This document shows positions 49,301-61,283 of a stretch of 64,000 bases of DNA, piece by piece; the stretch's first letter is position 1, and every line of letters starts with the position of its first letter. Source of the stretch: Psoroptes ovis. Taxonomy: Eukaryota > Arthropoda > Arachnida > Sarcoptiformes > Psoroptidae. The notes under the pieces were generated by a model, which was not told the DNA's origin, did no database searches, and was given only the letters and a program-made list of their open reading frames with translations. Location: NCBI GenBank assembly GCA_002943765.1, contig PQWQ01000011.1:744001-808000 (forward strand), read 5' to 3'. Made by a program: the position numbers and the translations under genes.

Positions 49301-51772
49301 TTTGAAATTTATTCGCTTGATTTTCAGGCAAACTAAATGTTATTTCACGTCCAATCGATGTTAATATTTTTGCATGATATACGTAGGAAAAAATCAATTG
49401 TGATAATCGTTTTGTATCGACTCGTTCATCTTTAAGAACAAATGTCAGCAAATAACCGAGACCATAATTTTTTTTCAATTCGATTGGTGAACCGGAACAT
49501 TTCAATTGACCTTGTTCCATGATGGCTATTTTGTCGCCAAGTACATCAGCTTCTTCCATAAAGTGTGTGGATAATAATATGATGCGATTTTTCTTCTCTT
49601 TCAACAATAAATCCCAAATGAATCTACGTGCCGAAACATCCATACCTGAAGTTGCTTCATCTAACAATACAATATGTGAATCACCGATCAATGCAATTCC
49701 TACCGAGAGTTTCCGCTTCATACCACCGGATAATGTATGAGCTTGGCATTTTCTTTTATCTTTGAAATCTAGCATTTCAATCATTCTATCGATATGTTCA
49801 TCGATTTTTGTGTCATTGATATTTTTCAATTTACAATAAAACCATAAATGTTCTTCAACAGTCAAGTGATTGAATAATATATCGAATTGTGGGCAAACAC
49901 CAAGACTTTTTCTTATCGCATCAAAATCATTAGCCTTATCGCTGCCGCTAATATAAATTGACCCTGACGTTGGTGGTATTAAGCCACAAAGTATAGACAT
50001 CAATGTTGTTTTTCCTGCACCATTATGGCCAAGTAATACAGTGATTTCATTCGATTTTAATTTCAAATTGAAATTTTTCAATGCCTTTACTTGTTTATAT
50101 GATTTAGTTAGATTAACTAATTCAATACCACGTTTCAATTGTGTATTGTCCATATTTGAATGTGATTGATTAATATTTTTGAATGAATTGCTTTCAAACC
50201 AATAAGATGATTGAAGAAAATAATACCATTTTCTCGGCACGCCATATTTGCCCGGAAAAACATTATTTATATAAAATGCTAACAACAGATATGTGATGGT
50301 ATCGATTCCGAACATCATTAAAATATTTCCAAATGTAACACTGTCATCTAATGTGGCTGGTTCGAATATATTTGACCATTGTATACCAGCATGATTACTT
50401 TCCCAAATAGCAATGAACATGCATCCTAATGACATGTTTGTATTGAATAATAAACTAACTAATATTTTAACCACTTGAGATAAATCTCTATAGAATTGTG
50501 GAGAAAAAAAATTAATTTCATTCATGGTGGAATTTTTATCATGAAAAAAAATACTAAACTGATAATTCATGCTTACGGATAAATATGGTATGAATGTAAG
50601 AAAATAAATTGCACCAGCACTAATTCCAGCCATATTGGCATCAGTAAAAAATGAGCTTATCAAAAAACAAAATGCAATCGATGATATCATGTATGCCATG
50701 AAAAATATGAATATTAATACTGGATTACTCTTGGTCAATATACCTTGTTCAGTTTTGAATGGTGTACAAAATAAAATCGCTATTATGATTATGGTCATAC
50801 AATTCCATAATAGTGAATCGAAAAACCATGATGTCCAATGCATCCAATCTTTTAAATTCATCATTTTCATGGCTTCTTTCAGCCTTAATTCTTTTTCCAA
50901 TACAATATTTTTGACAAGATTAACATTTGGATAAATAAAACTGATCATCATAATCATTGGAAACATGAATTGTAATGAAAACATAAATTGATCATTATAA
51001 TAAGGTGGATATGGAAATCGCTGAACATTGTATGATTCAACATTTTCAAAGAATTCCTTTGCCAATGTATGATTCTTGAAATGAGCATATGAACGTGTCA
51101 AAAAATGCTGCATGAATAAAAATCCATTATAATAGTAACCAGGTGGGCCACCTTCATTTGATTTCGGATTTCTGGGCCCTGGCCGTTGAAACATTGGAAA
51201 CTTTTTTCCTGTTTGCCATGTAAATTCATTAACATCATTGAAATCAAACTCTGAGTTTTGTTTCAACGGTGAATAACCAAAGCGTAATTTGAAATCAAAT
51301 GTTTCTTCGGTTAAATCATTAAACCAAATACCACAAGATATTGTTTCTGAATCTTGTTCAACAAAATAATCTGACATGTCATTTTCTGACATGAAATTTT
51401 CGACTTTTCATTGAAAAAAAATAAATCAAAATCTAAAAATTGATCTAATAAAGTACAAGGGTTCGACTTACTCTCTGTAACATGTGTTAATTCTTGAAAA
51501 ATTTTCATCAAATAAATTGTTTGATTATTTGTTGGACCAAATAATACTTTTTTAGTATTGAATGTATAAATTGACTGGAAACTATCAATTTCACATTGAT
51601 AATAAATTGTTGAATTATCGATACGATCGAATGATATTGTTGAACGAACAATAACTAAAATGGCTGTGAATAAACATGGAACAATTATCTCGAACAAAAA
51701 AATCCATGGATGTCGAATACGTAGTTTATAATTTTTCCAAAATAATAACCATAATCCATTCAAACCAAACAT
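46367..51772 (-). CDS. ABC transporter, subfamily A (full transporter, ABCA3-like)
   Basis: Four exons join in frame: 51772-51472, 51403-48743, 48650-46984 and 46921-46367, giving 1727 aa, close to ABCA3-type proteins (about 1700). It is a full transporter with two membrane halves and two ATPase domains, a family that moves lipids across membranes. The first membrane helix is near residues 23-45 and a modest extracellular loop follows. NBD1 has Walker A GHNGAGKTT (about 559), the Q-loop VCPQFD, signature LSGGMKRKLS, Walker B IVLLDEATSG (about 680) and H-loop STHFMEEAD. The second membrane half has a cysteine-rich loop (CCKKTCGDRC). NBD2 has GENGAGKTT (about 1431), YCPQFD, YSGGTKRKLS, FLDEPTTG (about 1554) and SHSMEE. 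The last exon starts inside NBD2, just before Walker B. All catalytic motifs are intact. Which arthropod ABCA member it is cannot be settled here. Confidence 0.93.
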
Positions 51773-52016
51773 TTTTCAATTTTTGAAAACAAATCCAAAA
51801 TATTGTTTTTGATCTAAATCAATCAAAGTGCTAAGTATTGTTTGTGATAATTTTCACTATTTATTCAAAAGGTTATAATCACTTTTTTTTTAATTATACT
51901 TAATAGAACAAATATAAGCATTTGGAATAATCGAGGACATTTCAAATCAAAAATAGAATCAATCTCAATCAAAAAAATGATTGTTATCAATCATTTCTGA
52001 GAAAAGAGTGATAAGA

Positions 52017-52022
52017 TTTATT
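52017..52022 (-). terminator. Polyadenylation signal AATAAA of UTP6
   Basis: AATAAA on the minus strand, about 43 bases after the UTP6 stop and before the ABCA start. The two genes are head to tail with 292 bp between coding ends. Confidence 0.5.
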
Positions 52023-52064
52023 AATTTTAATGAGATTAAAATTTTATTAAATTTTTAAAAACGA

Positions 52065-54149
52065 TTAATGATTTGATGCTTGAAAAATTGCATATTTTTG
52101 TAAAAATTCTTTACAAACGGATGGAGATAAACATTTCAAAGCTTTATAATAAAGATTTGTAGATTTAACAACATCATTCATATCATACATTGTATATTTT
52201 ATGTAATCGATCCATATTTGTGCATCATCATTGCCAAAATAATGGATAAGGTCTTCATATACATTAGCTAATGACGATGAGGATTGTTGTTGATCCAATC
52301 TTTGTTGATCATCTTGTTCATTCAATGAGTGTTTTTCAATTTCAATCATTTTTAGGAAAAAATTCTTACATATCGGAGATATTGATTTATTTTTATCATA
52401 ATAATTGCGAGTGCGATTAATACCCGTTAGATGATAATATATTGCAAGAATTTTGGCTTTGAAATATTCAGACATTTTGCGTGGACAATTATTACTCAAT
52501 AATATTTGATTATTGAAATCATTTATCATCTTCAATATTTTTTGTGAAGGCAATTTATTTTTCAGCGACCAGTCTATGTATAGTTCCCAAAAATCAATCC
52601 CAATATCAGCATTATTTTGATCAAAATGTGTAAATTTTTTCAATAAACAATCATCAAAATATTTTTGTACAATTTTTTGATTTTCATTCGAAAGTTTAGC
52701 CATGAAACAGGCAATAAATAAATGCAATTCTAAATCATTTGGCCATCTTTCTGAGCCGTCTAATAATAGATTTTGTAAACGTTGCATTGCTAAATTGTTG
52801 AGACGGAAACATGTATAATAAAATCTGATCCATTGTTTGAAAATTTTTATCGATATTTTTTCAATGTTCCATAATGATTCTAGAAGGTGGAGAATTTCTA
52901 CTGCTTGTTCCGTTGTATCATTGTTATAGTTCTCAATCAAATCTTTCAACCTTCACAAGAAAATTGGAAAAAATTGAATATTCAAAAATGATTTTAAGAA
53001 AATTACATGGCAAAATTACCTAAATTCAATGTAATATTCCCACATAGTTGGTGAATCGAAACGTAGACACGCTTCTTCAAATATTTCAACAGTTTCTTTG
53101 ATGGCCAATTTTTTTATTTCCAATTTTTCATCATCATTTTCAGCCATATTACCACGCAATTTTTGTTTATATTCTTCATATTTATTCATAGCCAATAAAT
53201 TCCAGAATTCTTCATTATCATCAAATCTATTTTTTAAATCATCCAAAATATATTGCTTAACTTCTTTAGTTATCTCATAATCAAAACGATTACATATGTC
53301 GATAAAATTAGAGGCAAAATCAAATTGATCATTACGATTGATAGCATGTTTATAGACAAGCATCGCTAATTTTCCGTTCCAAATATTATCCTTGGATTGC
53401 TTATCATCCCATTCTGATGATGATCTAATCAATAATTAGATAAGTATTATTAATTAGAAAACATGATCACAAGTATTCAATTAGATTGTGACAAAGTTTG
53501 ATGATTACGAGAGCACTTACTTTTCATTGGAATATTTGAGAAATAATTTAAATCTTTTACGAATTTTAGCACAATATAATAATTCAAATTTAAAATATTC
53601 TAACCAAATAACTTTCGATTCAGGATGGAATGACAATGCTTTTAGCATAATTTTTCTAGCTGTTTGTGATGATGATTTTTCTTCAAATTCAAATTTAGCA
53701 TATTGTATCCATAACCATGGTTTATTATGAAATTGTAACATACGAAAATAAATTATAGAAACTAAATCATACATTTTTTGCTTTTTAACGAAATCAATAT
53801 ATGATAACCAAAGGGATATATCATGTTTGAATTTATTTATGGTAAATTCAAATAATTTTTTCAAATGTTCAATAAAATTATATTCAATTTCATAACGATC
53901 TAACTTCACATTATTACTATCTTCAAATTTACTACAACGTATTCGGATTAATTTTAATAAATTTTCTTCATACGATAAATATTGTAGAAAATCATCTTTA
54001 TTTCTATTCACTTTACGTAGATTATATTCAAATTCTTTACGTTTATTTAAAATGGTACGAATTTCGTTAGAATTAAATAGTCCATATTTTTCCAATATTG
54101 ACAAATCTAAAATGGATGTTTCGAAAATTTGTTGAACAATTTCGGCCAT
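52065..54149 (-). CDS. UTP6: UTP6, U3 snoRNA-associated protein 6 (small-subunit processome)
   Basis: Three exons (54149-53521, 53424-53020, 52950-52065) join in phase 2 to give 639 aa; human UTP6 is about 600. UTP6 is a HAT-repeat protein of the UTP-B complex, which works in the nucleolus on early 18S rRNA processing. The start MAEIVQQIFETSILDLSILE is followed by EKYGLFNSNEIRTI and by KDDFLQYLSYEENLLKLI, the conserved N-terminal signature of the family. HAT-type repeats follow (LWLSYIDFVKK; PWLWIQYAKFEFE with SARK-like TARKIMLKAL; VIWLEYFKFEL; MWEYYIEFR; IWIDYIKYTM). Introns are 96 and 69 bp. The gene is on the same strand as ABCA, upstream of it. Confidence 0.92.
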
Positions 54150-56395
54150 TATTTATCTTGACTTTTTTCAATATTAAAAAAAATTATGAATTCAAATTGT
54201 AAAATAAATCTTTAAAAAATAAAAATTAAATCAAAAAATCAAAATCAACAAAAAAGAAAAAAAATTCAAACAAAAACACGTGAGTTCATCCAACTCATTT
54301 AAATCCACATTCAAAAAAGTGAATCATTCACATAGTACAGGTCCGAATGAAAAATTCTTTCAGAAAAAAAAACATTTTATTCAAGATGCTTTTTATGTTT
54401 ATTTATTTATTTATTTACTTAAATATATAGAAATTTATGACAAATAAAAAATCAAATGAAATAAAAAAGAAAGAAAGTGAGAACAAATAAATATCAAAAC
54501 AAATTAAATATAATAATATAAATGTGATGAGTTATATAGAAAATTGAAATGTGAAACATTTCAATGGAAAGAAACCTCAAATATTGGAAAATAAATAAAT
54601 GAATCTAAATAAATACAAAGATAGATATATCTAAAACATTGAAAATAATAAACGACAGCAGCAACAGCCACAACAATGAATGAATGAATGACTGAATGAA
54701 TCAATAAATAAATACTAACAAATAACAAATAAAGAAACTTAAAAAAAACAACAACAACAGCTGCAGCAACTTGAAACAACAACAACAACAATGATTTAAC
54801 AATGTGCTCGCTTATTGTGTTTTTTTCAAACATATGAAATGAAATGTGATTAACTTTTCAAAATTACTACTTATATCAAATTATAGTTGATAATTTAATT
54901 TTTGTCTTGTTTTTAGCATCATCATCATCAACATCGAGTGAATAACACTGAAAAATACATTTGTAATTTAATCATATGTAATATTTTGATAGTGTTTGTG
55001 CTTATTGTTACATGTGTTTTTATGGTTTGTGCTTGTTGTTATGTAAACTTATTAAGTTGAAATTTTGCTTTTGATTCGAAGATATTAATTAATTTCAATC
55101 CTTTGTTTTCATGAATTTCAAAATAATTTTTTTGAAATGAAATTTGTGTAAAAGAAATCAAATTTTTTCATCACCGAAAATGATGACAGTGAATTGATTA
55201 TTTATCATCGTCAAAATATCAAAATGTAAATTGATTTGATCCCAATCGAACCAAATTTGAATGTCATAATAATGGAACCATTGATAAATATGTTTGTTTA
55301 GGTAATTTTAAATTTTTTTTCAATTTATTAAACTTTTTATTCAAAATTCAAAATACCATTTTTTTGGCGCCCTTTGAACATTTGTCATTATGTTCGAGAT
55401 GATTTGATATTTATTTTTTAAAATTATTATCAATTTTAATTATCAAAGATTCAATCGAAAATCAATGATTATAATCTCAATTTGTATTAATTTCTGATCA
55501 AAATCAATTGTTCCATAGTATGATTTCAATTTGTTTGACAATTGTATTTCGTGTGCATATTTCTATTAAACATAATTTATTTTGATACGCATCACAAGAC
55601 TTTAATATTTTTTTTTTCATTCAATCCATGAATTGATGAGTTGTATTTTTGCTTAAATGTTGAATCAATTTTGAATATTTAGATTTTAAATATCATTTCA
55701 CTGAACCAAAGCAAAAAATCGAGACATTCTAGAACAATAAATTTAGATTTTTTGAAAAAAATGGAAAATATTCAATGTTTTTTTCACACTTGAATCATAG
55801 ATTTTTCGTACGATTATTTGGTTCAACAATCTTATTATGCTTTGAACTTGAAAATTTCGCGTGTAAATAAGATTTGATTCTGATTCAAATACTACTGAAT
55901 TGGAAAATCTCACAAGAGTATCATTCGCTATAAAGTTATATGAATGTAGGATTAATTGTGGAATTTTAATAGAAATTAATCTTTTAGAAATTATGATGCG
56001 ATTATTTTTTGACATATGTTTGACATTTGTTTTTGGTAAATTATTGAATTATTATGATATTTGATTGATTTTGAATTAAATATCGGAGTAAAAAAAAATC
56101 AATGAAATACCAATTTCTATGGAAAAACAATGGAAAATTATTGAATTTTTCATGGATCATTTAAAAATTTGATATTTGATTGAAATATCAGAAAAAAAAC
56201 ATTCAGAAATTAATATAAAACAGAAACAAATTAAATCCATTATGTGTGGTTGAAACTAATCACAATGATTGATGTTTTGAACTAAATTATAATCGATTTA
56301 AATTGATCTTATCTGGAATTTATGTCCAATCATATTTCTACAATTAAATCCTACTTGTTATTTGTTTGCTGCTTTTTTTTCTAAATAAATCTCAG
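54150..56395. other. Intergenic region between UTP6 and RXR (divergent)
   Basis: 2.2 kb between the UTP6 start (leftward) and the RXR coding start (rightward). It should contain both promoters and probably the RXR 5' UTR exon, since the RXR coding start follows an acceptor-like tract. It includes TTTA and CAA repeats. No site is specific enough to name. Confidence 0.55.
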
Positions 56396-59122
56396 ATGAA
56401 TAATACAAATCAATTCTGTAATCACCAGAATGGTGATAATAATTTATATATCATAACATCTGCACCGACACTAATACAACAAGAACAAAATATTCATATT
56501 TTGAATAATTTTGATAATCGACAACAATATTTGCAAATATTTAGCGGTTCGCATGCACATTCATCGCAGCAGCCACCACAACGACAACAATCACATCAAT
56601 GTTTGAAAATAATATTAGAATTATCGCCTACAATTCAATATACATTCTATAATGCTGATAATCATAATGTTGATAATTATAATTTTGAAAATTCTAATAA
56701 TTTTGATAATTCTACTAATTTTGATCAATCTCAATCAGATGTTCAATATCAATCACAAATAAATGATAGTTTTAGTATTAATATTTCGAATACCTTCAAT
56801 TATGATACTAACAATGACTATCAAAATTATAACAATGCTGATAATCTTAATTTTGATAATGACACAGCTTTTGATATATCCATGAATAATGAATTTGAAA
56901 TGAATAATTTCAATATTAATAATGATATTGATAGTAATTTAGATATGATATATACAAATGAAACATCAACAATGAATCGTATTACAAATAATTCATTTTG
57001 TAATTCTTATAATAATAATAATAATAATTTCATTCATATGAATAATTTTAATAATATTGATCATGATTATGATCTAATGAATCCAATACGATTCAATTCA
57101 CCTAGTAATTTTACAAATATTTATAATGATTTTCAATTACAAAATATATCCCAATATAATTTATCCAATTATCAACAACAACAATATTCAGAACAATATA
57201 ATTCGCTATCACAATCAACTGAAACAAATCTTTTCAATGATATTGATAACAATATCAATTCATTGTATAGATTAAATTTTAATCAAATTAATTCAACATC
57301 ATATTCATCAGGTATCATTTTCTTGAGCGCTAAATCTCGAATATTTCAATAATTAACTGTATTTGCTTGTATTGATTTATACATTTTTGTTTGTTGTTCA
57401 ATATTATCGAATATTAATGATAATTTTTGATAAATTTCCATTACAATAATAAACTATTAATTTATGTGTAATTTTTTTCATCAATTTAGCCAGTACTGGT
57501 CTTTTAACCACTACGAATGATCCAGGTCCAAGCAGTATAGTCAATTCAACCATATCATCATCATCATTGTCTAACAGCTCTAATGTATTTTCACCATATC
57601 CATCATTGATAGATAATTTTAATGATAATTACACCGAAATAAATTGTCCAATCGAATCATCATCTTCAGTACAATATTATACCCCGCAAATATCCTCATC
57701 AACACCTTCAAACAATAACAAAATGTCCTCCACAACAACGGCAGCAACTTCTTCATCATCATCTGCAACAGTATCATCATCGCCATTAAATAATGGTAAT
57801 TCTAATGGGAATCAAATTGTTGCTAGTTCAGTTGGTTCACCGCAATCAACAACAAACAATAATAATAATGGCTCATCATCATCATTAAATAATAGTAATA
57901 ATCAATCAGGTTCATATCCACCAAATCATCCATTAAGCGGATCAAAGCATTTATGTGCTATTTGTGGTGATCGTGCTTCCGGAAAACATTATGGTGTTTA
58001 TAGGTAAATAAATAATTGTAATCATTCAAAAATTGAGATTTTGAATTTATTGAATTTTTGACCCATAAAACAGTTGCGAAGGATGTAAAGGATTTTTCAA
58101 GCGTACAGTACGCAAAGATTTATTTTATGCATGTCGAGAAGAACGCAATTGTATAATCGATAAAAAACAACGGAATCGTTGCCAATATTGTCGTTATCAA
58201 AAATGTCTACAAATGGGTATGAAACGTGAAGCAGTTCAAGAAGAACGACAACGAACAAAAGAAAGAAATAATGATAATGAAGTTGAAAGTACATCGAATT
58301 ATAATCATGATCTCTTGTTGCAACAAATACGTGAAGCTGAAATGCGTATCGATATTAAATTACGCAAAGAAAGAATCACGGATTTAATTGATGCCGTCAA
58401 ACAACAAGTTTCACAATTATTCGAATGGGCACGTATGATACCACATTTCAATGAACTACATATAGATGATCAAGTATCTTTGATGAAATCTGGATGGAAT
58501 GAATTGCTCATCGCTGAATTTGCACATCGTTCAATTGAAGCTGATAAAGTATTGGTATTATCTAATGGTTTCTATATAAATGAACAAGCAGCAAAAAGTA
58601 CGGGTATCGGTGAAGTATTTCAACGTGTTTTGATTGAATTGGTTAGTAAAATGCGTGAAATGCAAATGGATAAAACTGAAATCGGTTGTTTACGTTCAGT
58701 TGTGTTATTCAATTCAGGTAGATTATCGTTAACATTCATATAATCACATGTATTTATACTAATTAAAATTTCCAATATTCATTGATAGAAATGAAAAATT
58801 TAAAATCACTTACAAATGTTGAACAATATAGAGATAAAGTGTATGCAGCATTAGAAGAACATTGTAAATCACATTATCCAAATCAGCCAGGACGTTTCGC
58901 AAAATTATTGTTACGTTTACCACCGTTGCGAAGTATCGGTCTTAAATGTGTTGATCATTTATTTGTCAAACAATTAGGTTTATTGAATAAAAACATAGGT
59001 AATTTTTGATTAGTTTTATTGATTCTTGAATTAATTTAATAAATAATTTGATACTCTCAATTTCAGATGAATACATCCTTGAAAACTTGGAATCACCTAC
59101 GATGGTCAATAATATTATTTGA
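56396..59122 (+). CDS. RXR: Retinoid X receptor / ultraspiracle nuclear receptor
   Basis: Five exons (56396-57311, 57490-58003, 58074-58717, 58789-58998, 59067-59122) join in consistent phases to 779 aa. RXR/USP is a DNA-binding partner of the ecdysone receptor and other nuclear receptors. The first 460 residues are a very long low-complexity A/B region (Asn/Asp/Gln then Ser-rich). The DNA-binding domain starts at about residue 461 (CAICGDRASGKHYGVY), is split at the conserved junction YS|CEGC, and continues through CEGCKGFFKRTVRKD to GMKREAVQEERQR, near-identical to RXR. The ligand domain has DQVSLMKSGWNELLIAEFAHRS and PGRFAKLLLRLPPLRSIGLKC. The tiny last exon holds helix 12 (ILENLE). The start ATG follows TCTCAG directly, so a 5' UTR exon probably lies upstream. 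Confidence 0.94.
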
Positions 59123-60510
59123 AAATTTAATTTACACATTTATAAATATGAGCATAGATTCTGTTGTTTCGATTCGATTTCATTCAAAAATTTAATTCAA
59201 ATTCAATTATCATCGTTTGAAAACCTCAAATTTTAAGCTTGAATTTGTTCAAATAATTATCATTTGAAATCTATATTTGGTGTAAATTTTTCAAAATTAT
59301 GACAGAAACATTCAATTCATCGATATATCAATCATAATTGTGTGTACATCAAAAACTATGTTTCAATATTTGATCTCTATGATTTTATCATTTTGTTTTA
59401 TTTTTTTATTGACATTTTTTTCCATCAATTCCATCACCTATTCATCAATTATAATTATTATTTTGATTGATTTATGTTTGAAAACATTAAAAACACATCA
59501 ACCTAAGCACACACACACTACATACAAACAATCAAGATTTAATCATTTTTGAAAAGTTTCCCTTCATTCATTTATTCATTATCCATTATTATCATCATCG
59601 TTATATTTTACATATGTTGTTCAATCAATTAAGGAATTATCATTCATTTATTATTAGTGGATCAAATTTTGGTGTGTATTTGATGCAGTGATCTTATTTT
59701 TTCTTCAATAAATTTTATCAAAACATTCATTTGGTTTATATTTACTCATGTATTTCTATTTTTAAAAGAAAAACATCATGATGAAAAATTGTGGAAAATT
59801 TTCATCACAGTTCACATTTTATTTTTATTCTCATTTCCAGGTATATTCATCCATTGACTTAATAGTGATGTGAGTAATGTTAATAATCTCAAGGATGAAT
59901 AAAAATTTTGTTTTTTTTTATTTACATCAAACGGTTTTTGTCTTCGTTTCACATCAGAAACAGCATTTGAATTAATTGAAAATAAATGTTGAATGCGGAA
60001 CATTCACCTCGATTATTTTTGCTTTGATTTGTTTTGATTAAATGAATGAAGAAAACGTTCGAATTAATTAATTTGAAATAAATAAATAAGAAATTTAGAT
60101 TAATTTACTTGTCAGTTTTAATGAGAAATTGTAAGAGACGAAATGAAAATGATTGAAAAAAATGAGAGAAAACAATTTTATTAATAAGTATTTGTGTTTG
60201 TTGTATTCAATGATCCTGACCATTCATCTTGAATGCGATATTTTCATTTATTTGTTGTCGTAGTCGTTTTTGTTTTTACAGATTTTGTTAAATTCAAGGC
60301 AAATAAATAATTTTGGGAATTTTTTTGAAAGTTTTGTACAAGAAATAATAATATTCGTGCAAATCAATTGATTCCAAAAACCATTTTAATCATACTATGA
60401 TTTTTGATTCACGATTCAAAATTTTAAAAAAATATCGCCATCATAACTGATGAATAATAATCGCAATTCTGATTAAATCAACAATAATTACCCACCCATC
60501 ATCTAGTCAA
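59123..60510 (+). other. Intergenic region after RXR
   Basis: 1.4 kb with the RXR 3' UTR and the promoter of the cysteine-rich gene. AATAAA motifs occur (for example near 59708). No further gene is supported; short open frames here look like chance. Confidence 0.55.
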
Positions 60511-61113
60511 ATGTTTGCATATGTTCATAATCAGCAATATTTTATCCTACAAATGTCAAAAATGACTTCATATCTAATTTTATCATTGTTATTATTGTTG
60601 ATTAACAAATCGAATTTTGCCATTACAACTAATAAATTATCGAATGATATAAATGGATCGTCATCGTCATCATCATTATTGTCATCATTACATCCAGCAT
60701 TTCGTTTCAATAATAATCAAAATAATAATTGTCCAAAAACATTAAACTGTCCTGATGGTTATTTTGACGAGGGCAAAGATTGCTATGATGCTAATCGTTC
60801 ACGTTGTAATTGTATTGCACATTGTTGTATGGCATTTGATTGCCGTAATTGGGCATATTTAGTACAGTGTCGTCGAAAATGTGGAACAACACCGAACAGT
60901 TTCGGTCTTAAACGAAGTAATCAATTAGAATGTCATAAATATAATTGTGAACGACATTATTTTGATCCATCGTGGGATGCACGTAATGCTAATGATGCAC
61001 AATACAACTGTATCGGTCATTGTTGTTATGCATTTGATTGTCGCCGTGCATTAGGCTATTGTCGCCATGAATGTGGTGTAGAAACATGGGTCACAGCAAG
61101 ACCATTAGGCTAA
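60511..61113 (+). CDS. Secreted protein with two cysteine-rich repeats, family not recognised
   Basis: A single exon of 200 aa from the ATG at 60511. In-frame ATGs at 60553 and 60562 would put the hydrophobic segment (SYLILSLLLLLINKSNFA) at the very N-terminus as a signal peptide, and one of these is more likely. After a Ser/Asn-rich linker come two related modules. The first has cysteines at 74, 80, 91, 99, 101, 105, 106, 111, 120 and 124; the second at 141, 146, 167, 171, 172, 177, 184 and 188. The shared core is C-I-x-H-C-C-x-A-F-D-C-R, then C-R-x-x-C-G. The first module has one extra cysteine pair (91, 99). The pattern suggests a disulfide-rich extracellular protein. I do not recognise the family and assign no function. 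It converges with the protease gene. Confidence 0.82.
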   Translation: MFAYVHNQQYFILQMSKMTSYLILSLLLLLINKSNFAITTNKLSNDINGSSSSSSLLSSLHPAFRFNNNQNNNCPKTLNCPDGYFDEGKDCYDANRSRCNCIAHCCMAFDCRNWAYLVQCRRKCGTTPNSFGLKRSNQLECHKYNCERHYFDPSWDARNANDAQYNCIGHCCYAFDCRRALGYCRHECGVETWVTARPLG

Positions 61114-61214
61114 TTGAATAACAATGATATCAATTGTCGATTGATCAATTCATATTTTTTTTTATTTATATTTCTATCATTATTGATTATTGTATTGATA
61201 TTATCATGTGTTTG

Positions 61215-61220
61215 AATAAA
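61215..61220 (+). terminator. Polyadenylation signal AATAAA of the cysteine-rich gene
   Basis: AATAAA about 100 bases after the stop at 61113. A minus-strand AATAAA at 61259-61254 lies 25 bases after the protease stop, so the two convergent genes end within about 170 bp of each other. Confidence 0.55.
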
Positions 61221-61283
61221 TTTGAAATTTGAAAAACATTCTAATCAACTTATTTTATTCAGAGAAGACCTTTGATCCATTGA

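Noticed and set aside
53098..53280. 60-codon plus-strand frame within UTP6.
   Set aside because: Antisense shadow of the second UTP6 exon.
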